Shown here: in pieces, positions 45,001 through 57,000 of the stretch | Position numbering within the stretch: position 1 is the stretch's first letter | Layout: each line of letters starts with the position of its first letter | Position numbers and translations under genes: made by a program | Notes under the pieces: generated by a model | The model's database searches: none | What the model was told of the DNA's origin: nothing | The model's input: the letters and a program-made list of their open reading frames with translations, nothing else | Origin: Metellina segmentata | Lineage: Eukaryota; Arthropoda; Arachnida; Araneae; Tetragnathidae | Direction of reading: 5' to 3' | Assembly: GCA_947359465.1 (NCBI GenBank) | Contig: OX375878.1 | Span: forward strand, 78,288,416-78,352,415 | DNA: 64,000 bases

Positions 45001-48000
45001 TGAATTGAATACAACATTAAATCTTGACGAAAGAGTAGCGTTGTGAATGTATTGAAAATCGCAATCTGTTATAATCAAAGTGGATTATTTCATACTTGAA
45101 TATTTGAAGTTAAAATATAATTTACCTATTCATTTATAATAGAAATAGTTGTGGATTTCTTTCATTTCTGTCTGAAATCTGTCATTTTTATTTACTTGTA
45201 GAATATAGTGAAATCTCTTACTTACATTCTAAAAATATTTAATTGATGTTTCATTTTGGGAAAATGCTTTATATTAAAAACAAATATGCTTGGATTTCTA
45301 TTATTGTGAGTTTTAGCTGAGATTTGAGAGAAATATGTATCTGAAAATGTATCTGTATCTGAAGAAATATGTATCTGTATCTGAGAAATATGTATCTTTA
45401 AACTGAGAAACATTGTACTGTGATTTCACTGTATAAGAACCATTTACAGTAGTATCCTAGATAAAACAGCTCCAGTGAGCAGGGGAAAATGAACTTGTGT
45501 TGAGTTGAAATATTAAAGTATAATTTTATTGTTTTGAGTTATTAAAAATATAGTATTAAGTAGAACTAAGTTCGTAAAAGTGTTGAAACATTTTTATTTT
45601 TCACACTTGAAAATGTGTGTATAAACCTACTATGACTCCTTAAAAATTTCGAAAGAACTTGTTAAATACTCCTTTTTTTTATACAGGGTGGTCCCGAATT
45701 CATGGTACAAACTTTAATGGTAGGTACAGGACATTGTAACAATGATTTATTGTATAGGAATGTATAGTCGCAAGTGACGCGGTGAGGCGTAAACAGGGGA
45801 AATAAAAGGAAAGAGAAATGGAGTGATCGGTTGGTATCATTGCCGGTAGAGGGCAGTAGATGTCTAGCCGCTGTTGAACATGATGCATCGCAGTAGGGAA
45901 AAGCGCCATTCACAATTGTGCTGCCGTAGACGATGGGTGACTTTACGTATGCAGAAAAAGCAGACATGCATTACATGTACGGCCGTGCAAATGGTAACGG
46001 CAGAGCTGCGTTACGAATGTATCGCGCGGAGTATCCTGATCGACGAATGCCGGATCATAGAATTTTTCAACGGTTACATCGTTAACTTTGTGAAACGGGT
46101 GCGTTCGACGTCAACAGACATGGCGCTGGTCGAGTAAGAGCTGTACGCACTCCAAGGCTGGAAGAAAGCATCTTGAACATTGTGGCTGATAGACCCGAGT
46201 CAAGCACAAGAACTGTTGCGCGTGACGTAGGTGTGAGTCATCAGACTGTATGCAGAGTGTTAAACGAAAATCGCTTACACCCCTTCCATTTTCAGAAAGT
46301 ACAAGCATTGAATCCGGCAGATTATCCTCGCCGCGTGAACTTCTGCCTGTGGGTGATGCAGCAATGTGCGTTGCAGCCGGATTTCGTAGATTATGTGCTA
46401 TTTACAGATGAAGCGACATTTTCACGCGAGGGTGTCTTTAATGCGCACAATTCCCATGTGTGGGCAACCGATAATCCACATGCAACGCGTCGACATGCGT
46501 TTCAACAACGTTTCAGTATTAATGTGTGGGCTGGTATTGTGAACGACTTTTTGATTGGCCCATACTTACTACCCACGCGGCTCACTGGCGGAAGCTATCT
46601 TATTTTTCTGAAAGAAGTGTTACCACAACTGCTGCATGATGTTCCGATCGCCATTCGTAACCGCATGTGGTTTCAGCACGATGGGGCGCCAGCACACTTC
46701 AGCATTGATGTACGGAATTACCTGAATGCCACGTTTGGTACTCGATGGATTGGGCGTGGTGGACCAGTCCCTTGGCCACCCCGATCTCCCGATTTATCGA
46801 GCCTCGATTACTTTTTATGGGGACATCTAAAGCATCTTGTTTATGAGACTCCAGTTGACTCAGATGAGGATCTCGTCGCTCGCTTATCTGTAGCTGTTGC
46901 AGGTGTGCGTGAAATACCAGGCATCTTTGAACGTGTACGCCAATCGCTCCACCGACGCTGTCAAGCATGTATCGATACTGGTGGATATAATTTTGAACAA
47001 TTACTGTAAACATGACACTTGTCAACAACGCTTTCAATAAAATCTTTGTTTTTCCTTTCGGCCGTTATTTCCCCTGTTTTCGCCTCACCGCGTCACTTGC
47101 GACTATACATTCCTATACAATAAATCATTGTTACAATGTCCTGTACCTACCATTAAAGTTTGTACCATGAATTCGGGACCATCCTGTATATATATTCAAA
47201 ATTCTGTATGAACCCTGATCAAGCAAGAAACCACTGTCTGTCATTGAATTACTAAATAAGATTATAATTTCTAACCTATTCACAATACATTTATTCAAAA
47301 TTATTTGAACTAAATTAAAGTACAAAAATAAAAATAAGGATTATTTGAAACTGCAAGATTTTTGCATTCTTATTGGTCAGGTGTTGAGCATCTTAATTGT
47401 TTGTGTATTTAGAATCTAAAAAATTTTGAAATATGGACCTCTATACAACATTTGTTTTTACATTATATTTGTGCCAACTAATAGCTTAACATTTGCACTT
47501 AAGAAAATTGAAACTGGGACAACACCCTAAAGTTATATTTAGTAAAATTTATTAATGCATTAAATCGCACACACACATGTTATTAATTATTTTTTTAGGT
47601 ATATAATATAAGTGAGAAAATAAATTTATCTCATTTTATTTTAGTAAATTTGAAGATTAACATAATTTACTATAAGATTAGAACTGACTTGTATCAAACT
47701 AATATCAAACCTAAAAAAAGCTAGCTGAATATAAAATGTTGTTTTTAAAAACTCTTTTGCTTAACCCAAGTTATAAATAGCATATGATCAATTTGAATCT
47801 GTACATAAAGAACAGTATGTGAATTGAATTTTAAGGTATGACTGAAATGCCCTCTGATGCTAAAGTTGAAGTTGAAGATGAAGTGCATAAAATAGAGGAT
47901 TTAGAAGAAGTGACAGATCAAGATGCAAAATCTCTGCAGTGTGATGAGTAAGTCTTAATTATTTTGGATGTCCCATTGCCTCAAGTGTTAAAAAGCGTTC

Positions 48001-51000
48001 AAATATAAGATTGCTATTTACAAGATATGTCAGATATCAATCTGCCTCCATGCAGCAAAACATTTTCATTTTGATCTATTTTCTGTGAGAATCAATTTCT
48101 GATGAATGAGCTTTAAATATCAAAGAGGGACACTTCAAACAATATCAAAAGGTTCCCATGGTCATTGAAAAATGATAAAATTTTGTTTAGTCCTTGAAAC
48201 TTCTTGAATTTTAACCAGGCTTATTTAAATCAAAATTTGCTTACAGCTAAAATTTCTTAAATATTTATGTTTTCTACATTAAAATTTTATTTTGTTGGAG
48301 TCGTTGTGCAGCTAGCTGAAGGTTCAATTCCTTCCTGAGTTGGTTTCTTTCTTCTGTGTTAGAAAAACTTTCCTTGTGTGTGTACATTACTTTATATTCG
48401 CTGTCTTGTATCTAATGCATCATGGCCAAATATGTTCCTTGTATCATAGAAATTCAACCAACCTTTTGTTGCTACTATTCATAACTTAACAATTTAAAAT
48501 TTAAGTCTTATAAACCTCTGAAAAGCCTAAATGAATGGAAACCTTACTCTAGGGCTGTTTTAAAGAGGATGTAGTGATTTGAGTAAAACCCTGCATTGAA
48601 GTTATATTTCCTTCTATATCCCTATTCTGATGCCTTACTTTTTCTTGAGGAATATTTTTATATCATGTAACTAGTAAAAGGTGTGATGTATCTTGCTAGG
48701 TTTGATAGTAACATGCTGTAAGTTCAAGAAATAATAAATTAATTGTTTTGAAATTTTTTGAGAGGTTTAGTTTCTACTTACTACCACATGAACAATTGGG
48801 GAAATGCTTGTTGCATTTTTGAATTGGTCATCAGTAGTGGTGGATCTTATGATTTGACTAATTAAATAACAAATGATCTAAATAGCAGTGCTTGATGTTA
48901 TCTTATTTATTATTATTGTTTTTGTTCATACTTGAGCTATGAACTTTGTCGAAACAAGACCTAAATACGGTAATTGTAGTGAGTATTATTTATTGTGTAG
49001 AATTCTTTCTTGCATTCATATGCTTTGCTTCCTTTACTTTAAAAATGAGAAAGTACCTGAATTTGGCAGTCTTAAACAGGACAAATTTCTAGAATAATAT
49101 AGCAAGGCTGCCAACTTTTACAGATCGTCCATAATTTTTATGGATTTCCTCTTAATTTTACTGGTTTACGGATGGGTCTGCATTTTTTTCAGATTTCCTC
49201 TTATGTTTTATGGATTTTTTACGGCATGCATTTTTTGCATTGGTCTTTTTTACTGCATGTATAAGTCTCCATTTTTTACAGATCTCCTCTTAGTTTTTAT
49301 GCATTTCCTCTTAATTTTACTGATTTACGAATGGGTCTGCATTTTTTACAGATTTTAATATTTCGATCGAGCAATTGAAATATTTCATTCTCTGCTACTA
49401 TCTACTAAAATTTTCTATCTGATTTGATGAGTGCAAAGACAAAGCAATGGATGAGTTGGAAAAGGAGTTTTGTTATCTTCAGCTGGATAGTTTATCTGAT
49501 AATAGAAGTACATGACCGTTTTGATGTGCAGTGTGTTGAAGTAGGTAAAGTAAGAGGGGCTGATGGACTTCTAAAATTTACTAGATTGGCCAAAAATTAT
49601 GCTTTTTATTCTTCTCATCCTCATTCCAACGCAGAGTGAGAATCTTCAACCTTATCAGAAAGAACCGAACTGAAATACCGTTCTTTCATCTGTAACAAAA
49701 CGTTGGAAAGTTTGTTGGTGTTGAAGACACAAATCCCCAAACCTTGCTTTGGGCAGAAATCCAGTGCAGAATTATTAAAAAGACCAAAAAAGCTGCTACA
49801 GCTTCATTGAATTTTTCTGCAACACCCTTTTCGGGATAAAACACTAAATGAAACAACTTAGTAAATAGAACATTGATTTTTTTTTCTTTCTTTCATCAAC
49901 TTGTAAATAAGCTTTATGAACACCAATGATCTGTAATCCTGACACAAGTTTAAATGGTATGTAACCTACAGTTTCTAATGCAATGTGTAGGAACTCGTAA
50001 AGTGAATACTGTAACGATCTCCTGACAGGTGTTACGAACACAGATAAGAACAGTTGTTCTTGTGTTCTGGTTGCTACTGTTCTAGTAGACGAACATCAAT
50101 GTATGACAGTGCCTGTGTTCTGATACAATCAAGAATACGAAATGTTGGGTGCTGTTCTGAAAAAGAACACTAATAAGGCAGATTTGTTGTAGACTTGAGT
50201 GGACAGGAAATGTGTTTTTGCACCGGACGGTGCAGCATGTATATTGGAAACTTTATATTATATTGTAAGTAAATGTGCTGTCCAATTTAGGTGTGCAGTG
50301 TTCCTCTGTTCTTGGCCAGTACTACACACACTGTCTATCAAATTAAGACGTAGGTTGGGCACTCTGACAAATATGTTTTTTTACATTGGATGTGTTCAGT
50401 TTGGTATTAAAATGCTACTGCTTTGCAAAGTTTCTGCATTTGATAAAAATGTGAATTTTTACACTTATGCATTTTTAAATACAAATAATACTAATTATTT
50501 TGATGTATATGGATATTTCTAATACACATTAATTCATGTATTTATGTTGTGTTCTATGGCAAGGGGCGTTCATGCAAAAGTTTTACTGATGCACAGTTTT
50601 CAAGTTGGGTATAGTTAATTTGGCACGGATGCCCTGTTTCTTCCTTTTGGAAATAAGAGATCCTGATCTGACTACTCTTTCAATCTCCAAATGTTCATAC
50701 TTTATAAAAACCAGATTCATTCTGTATAATAAACATTCTGTTCACTTTTTGAAAGATATTTTAGACTTGAAATCAGTCCTACTTCTCTATTAAAGTTGTT
50801 TCATGTCATTAAATAAATAGTTAAGATTTCCTTTTAGTAAGATATTTTCTGTTTTATAAATAACTTTAGCTACAGTACTGATCAATTTCCAAGATCAAGA
50901 CAAAAAATTATAATTGATTATTCTTGTATATTTGGTATAATTGCAATAAAATAATGCTAAATGGTTAGGATAATTTCACCTTGCAGCCTACATTAACAGC

Positions 51001-54000
51001 AGCACAGACTCATTTGGCATAATTTTTATAAATGTGACTCGTTTAGTTTCTTAAATTTCTGTGTACTTTTTCTTTGATAGAATTTAGTTTCTTAGAATTA
51101 TGATTTTCTATTTTGGTGGCAACTGTTTTAAAGCTTTATCCACAGAATTAGTAATGATGATTTCAATTTGTAAAATGATCCATCTAGAGTAGATAGTAAA
51201 CTGATGCATTTAAAGGATTGTTTTAGATTTTTTCCCCAAGTTTTCCTTTAACACTATTAAAACACTGTTTTCTTTTAAATCTTTTGTTTTATTATTGTAT
51301 GCATTTTATAACTTTATGCTCAAATAACTCAACTAATGCTAGTCGCTGTTTTAACAAAATATTGCCAATGTTATTTAACTAAACCTGGAGAACTTTATTA
51401 AAAAGGTTTTTTATTGGATATTGATCAATTTTCAAATTTACTTAAGGGATTATAAAGAATAAACTATTTATGACATATTTTTCACAGAATAAAATTTTAT
51501 TCTTTATACGCTGAAAATAATCAAAATTAGTATCTTTAAATGAAAATCATCTTTTGATACTGATTTGCTATCATGCTTTGTACTATAGATGTAAGCGAAA
51601 GTTCCGTACAGATTCAGAAATTGAATTCCATGCTGTGAAGACTGGTCACCAGAGTTTTTCTCAGTGTTCAGAAGAAATTAAACCTCTTACTGAAGAAGAG
51701 AAACAAGAACAGTTAAAAAAGTATCTTAATTGTTTCCTGATGTTTTCTACTATCATCAATGCATATCAGCATATTGTTTTCCTTTACTTTCTATTCAAAA
51801 CTTTAAAAATGCTTTGTAAAACATATTTTAATTCAAAGTGAACATGACTTTAAATATTTATTGCAATTGACAAGATTTTGGAAATTTCATAAGAATTGAT
51901 TTCTAATTCCAAAGCATGCAAGTTCAAAACAGAATTATTTTGCAGAGGAACAAATTTAATTTATTAAAAATAAAATTATTTGAAATGAAATTTTATCTAA
52001 CATAATATATTCTATGCTATGAGAACAATTTGTGTTTACTTAGTAACCATTAACACAGCATGATGTTTTGTCAGTTTAGAATAATACATTCGTAACACAT
52101 GTACTAAACAATATATACTTGTAAAATATTTGCTCAATTTTTATTAATTTCATAAGCAGTAAAATTTTCATGTCAAAATTGTTTAGGTATTTTTTGAGAA
52201 ATGGGGGGGGGACATTTTATGTTCCTAAAACTAAATATATCTAAGAATCTTTAAAAACAATTTTATGATGGTACGTTTTTTGAAACATTTCTTTCCCTAC
52301 CTCTTATAGAATTTAAAAATTGTTCGGAATTATGTGTTTTTTTAAAAATACAATTGAAGACATTTCAGGTTTGTAAAAAGTTAACGTTTAAAAAAATATT
52401 CATTGTTGCTTTCTTTTTCCAAATTTTAATTACTCTTTTTAATTTTTTGGTTGTCAGAATTGCATATTTAAAATTTTTAATAAACTTTCATCTGGTGTCC
52501 AAAAATTCTTCAGCTCTCTATTTTCACTTTTAATTTCATGATGTTAGATAAATGATTAAATAATATAAGGTATTGCAAACAGTTTTGGAGTAAATGGAAG
52601 CTAATTTCGTAGAAGCTCCAACTTATAAAATACCCATCCACCAATAAACAGCAGAAATGTTTTTAATGTTCAAAGGCAATGTCGAACAATTTTAATTTCT
52701 AATCAAAATTTGACTCCATTTGACTGTAAATATTCTAATTAAAGTTTGAAGATTGCACCTTAGTATTCATCATTTGCATTTGTTTCCAGGTTGGAACATA
52801 TTATCAAACAACGACGCCTAGAAAAAGCTGAGCAGGAGAAACGAGAGGCTCTTGAGAAAGAGAAGAGCCGCAGGAAAACTGGGCAAGAGCTTACTCATGT
52901 GAGGCAAAAGTAAATTGTAGTTCATTTTATTTATATTTTGGCTTACTTTTTGTTTATATTTTATATGTTCTGTTTACAAAATCTTAATTAAAGTATTTTC
53001 TGTTAGTAAATTGAAACTAAAAGTTTGATCAAGTTATTGAGCAAAGTTCTCTTAAATACAAAAACCTGACGACTTCCTTCAAATGATACCTACAATTAAC
53101 TTTGAAAATAAGTTTTTAAAATTTTTGTTTGTTGAATTTATTGCTTTGACAAGTTTTGTTTGTTTTGTAGCAAAATGGAAAGAGCTTAGATTCTTTGAAA
53201 ATTCTCTACTGAAGTGTCTACTGTTTCCATACTTTTCTCATGGTTTCACTGTTTTGTTAATGTAGCCTAAATTTCAAATTTTGTTTTTCTAATTATACAA
53301 GGGGTTGCAGTGACTTGGTGGGTTTGTTCACTGCACTAATGAGTTGCAGGCTGCATAGGTTCTATTTCTCCCTGGATGTATTGCTGTCTTTGTCAGTGCA
53401 ACTGTGTGCAAGTACTTGATGTTTGGTGCAGCATGGCCAAATATGTCCTTTTGCCACAAAGACCAACCGATTTATACAAAGTATATTACATAGCATAAGC
53501 TGTTTGGAAAAAATTAAGTATGCTTTTTAAATGTGGTATTAAAGGTAAACATCTTTTGGATTTTTTGCCTTGAATGATATATGAAATATTAAACTAAAAA
53601 GAGAACAGTGCTGATATGATTAAAGTATTTTTAACAAATCTAAATTTTAGATTCAAGTTATGTAATCTCTCTATATTAAAAAAATGTTGCCGCCGGATTG
53701 AAAACTGTGTTGTTTAGCTCGATTCTTAGACGATTTCCCGAGAAAGTACCGATAGGAAAAAAATGAAATTAACATGCTTTGTTCTTCATCGTATTCCCTG
53801 CATAATTATTAAGATTTTTTTCCGATGCGGCTATTAGTTTAGGTTTTATAAGTGTTAAAGTTGAAGAAGTGAAATTTCTTCCGCGAGTGAGCAAAACACA
53901 TTCAAATTTTCAGTCTTCAGTCGTGAGTTTTTTTTTAAGAGTACCTCTCAACGTAAATTTTTGCAGCTCGTTAAGTTTTTTTTTTTTAAATTTAAATTTG

Positions 54001-57000
54001 GTTCTTGATAATGTTTTTTGGAAATTCAGGAAAAATCGGGACATTTTTGTTACTTTTTTTTAAAACTGCCGTATCTATATCTAATTACTATTAGTTTTTA
54101 ATTTTTAAAATATCGCAGTATACCTCAGAATATACTCTTTCTTACGGTACTATTATTTTTGAAATCAGTTAATTATTAAATTGGATGCAATCAAAAGTTT
54201 GTCATACAAAATTCGGAATCTTTGGATATTTTCGCTACTTATTGTTTAAACCGTTTTGTCTACGGCAAAAACCATTATTTTTTTAATTTTAAAACATCAC
54301 TGAATACATTACACTCTTTCTTATGGTACAATTATTTTTCAAATTGGTGAATAAATAAAATCGATGCAATTAAAAGTTGGTAATACAATTTTCGGAACTT
54401 TCAGATCGTAACTTCCGATACAAAACTAAAATGGTCCTATCTGTATAGTATTACTGTTAGTTTTTAATTTTAAAAATATTGCAGTATACCTCAGAATGTA
54501 CTCTTTCTTACGGTACAATTATTTTTAAAATTGGTTCATAAATAAATTCGATGCAATCAAAAGTTGGTGACACAAATTTCGTATTTTTCAGTTCGCATAG
54601 CTGCTTCCGCAAGCACTAGTGAATTGCACTTTTGACTATCGGGTTTGCCAGATGTCAAATTTATCGTAGCAACAATTGCCATAAAAAACGATTTATTTTT
54701 ATTTGGCGAGGAAAAAGGGTCGCTTTTTCCCCTCTGTTCTCAAGACAGTTTACCGACAAAGTACAGATCGTAAAGTTTGGATATTAACACTATTTACTTA
54801 AAATTGTACAGGGAACAAGATGCAGAAGATTTTTTACTGATGCGGCTATTAATTTAGGGTGCATTAAGTGTTAAAGCAAAAAAGTGAAATCACTTGCGAA
54901 AGAAGTATTGGTTTGAGAAAGCAAGCCAAACGGATTGCATAGCAATCCCCGGTGTCGGCGAGCGTAAAATAGACGCACCGAAGCCCTCGCTGTGACGTCA
55001 TGAACCGGAAAGTGAAATCAGCATAATACGAATTATTCAGATAGTTTCACTCTGTGAAAGTAATGTTGGTTTGCGAAGCAAACCAAATAGCATCTGTGAC
55101 AGGAGTGTTGGTTTGCGAAGCGAACCAAATGGGATTGCGCAGCAATCCCCGGGGGGTTGGCGAGCGTAAGCGAGCAGGGGGCGGAGCCCCCTAGTCACTT
55201 TAATATTCTCAACTCTTAACATTTGTTCAACCTTTCTGGATTGTACATTTACGCACTTAATGAAACGTAGCTATTCTAAAAGTGTTTGAAAAAATGTGTT
55301 ATTTATGTTTTACTATGTAAAGTTTCTTTTTAATAAATATGAGTACAAAGATGTACTCAAAACATTTAATAATTTCAAACAATAGTAATGGACAAACTAG
55401 TCAGACTTGTGATCAGGGTCCTAGCTTTCATATCGAAAGTTTCATGGTTTGAATCCAGGATGAGGATGGATGTTGGTTCATCCAGGAAAAGGTGTAACCT
55501 CTATAAATAGGTTGTGCCTAGTATGTGTGAATGTATTCGAGTTGTGGTACCAAGGTAACATTAAGTGGTTCATGAAATCAATGTTCAATTTACTTAGTAT
55601 TAAAAAGATTTTTAATGTTCTTAAATTATTGTAGTTTTTGACACTTTTTTTTTTAAAGGATTTAAAAAAATGTTCAACATTTGATTGTTTTTTGTGAAAT
55701 TTTGTGTTAGGTAAAATACTTCCAAATTAGGTTTAACAGTGTTTGTTAATGTTGTGATGTGCATAGGTCATTTAAAAATTATTCTAAGCTTTCATTCAAA
55801 TGCAATTTAATTTTTATGGCTACTATTATATTTTTAATTGTTTTTAGGACATTTAACATTAGTTTGTAATTAATTATATAAAATTCATATATTTTTCAGA
55901 ATGCAAGAAGAAGAAATAAAACAATTAGCTGAATTGAAGAGGAAAGAAAAGTTAGAAGCTAAAATTGCAAGGTAAACTTTGAAAACAATATACTAAACAG
56001 TCAAGCTGATGTTACTTTGAACACAAAGTGAAATTTCTTAATTGTACTATTTTAATCCTAGCTGTCCAAGTATTTTATTTCTAATATGAACTGGGACTAA
56101 AAGTACTAAAAGATGTACTCAAAACATGTAATCATGATGCAAAAACGATTATAACCCCAAAATAGTCTGAAAGTTGCTTGATACCATGCTCCTTTATGTA
56201 TGGCTACCATACTTTCAAGCAGTAATCCCTCTATATCTTGTGCAACTACCTAAAATAGGTTTAAGATTATTTCCAAACTTAAACAGATATTAGCAAATCT
56301 GTTTATTAAATCGTCGAGTCTAAATAGGTGAAGGTTCTGTCTTGGAGCACTTGTATGCCTTACAATGGAATTAGGGAGGTAGGATGGATCAAATTGCTAA
56401 GTATTCAGGTATTATGGATGAGTTGTCCTGTCCTTTGTTATGGATTTGAAGAGGCAGTTCTCTATTTTAACATTTAACATGTGAATATTTTCGCAATGGA
56501 AGGAAAAAAGTTAGTTCAGTTCCTGCCTCATTTTCTGGCTTCCTCCAATGGCTGGTCTGCTGACAGGGCTTCCCTGATTGCATGAGGGGGGGGGTGCAAT
56601 CCTGGTTTCACTTGGGTAATACAGGAGTCCTCGTGATTGTGTATGCCAGATGTCACATGTGTTACTTGGTATTACATATTGCTATTTGTTGTAATAATTT
56701 GTAAGGTACTAGCAGAATTGTCCAACAATACTCATTTTTGATTGATTAACTATTGATTAAACAGGTGACCAGAAGAATCCTTTTCTCTTTGTAGGAAAAT
56801 GCCAAATCATTTAAGTGAGGGAAAATCAATTCCAAGCCAATTACAAAAGATTGACTTAACTTAATTTTGAAAAAGTTTAATCCTTCTCCATCACATAACT
56901 CTTCTATGTTATCAGAAATATTAGTTATTGTGTCAAATAATTTCTATATATGCTAAAGTGTCAAAAGTCGTGGGACCGTGATTGCAAATATACAGATGGT

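Larger units (their letters stand above)
43835..47217. mobile_element. M-type repeat, copy 3, carrying a nested DD41D mariner element
   Basis: The left end CAGGGTTCGCACG is followed by sequence matching the M-type end at 21992. The right end, reverse-complemented, is CAGGGTTCATACAG. Removing the DD41D element leaves about 1.9 kb with no recognised transposase, although a 61-codon ORF at 44063 rich in Leu and Cys is present. I see no target duplication, so the outer limits are tentative. Confidence 0.5.

Noticed and set aside
46699..47037. 112-codon minus-strand ORF in the DD41D element
   Set aside because: It is a shadow of the transposase frame on the opposite strand.
32759..56594. Runs of 8-10 G or C (32760, 38286, 38643, 52203, 56586) as G-quadruplexes
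   Set aside because: Each is a single homopolymer run without the neighbouring G tracts a quadruplex needs.
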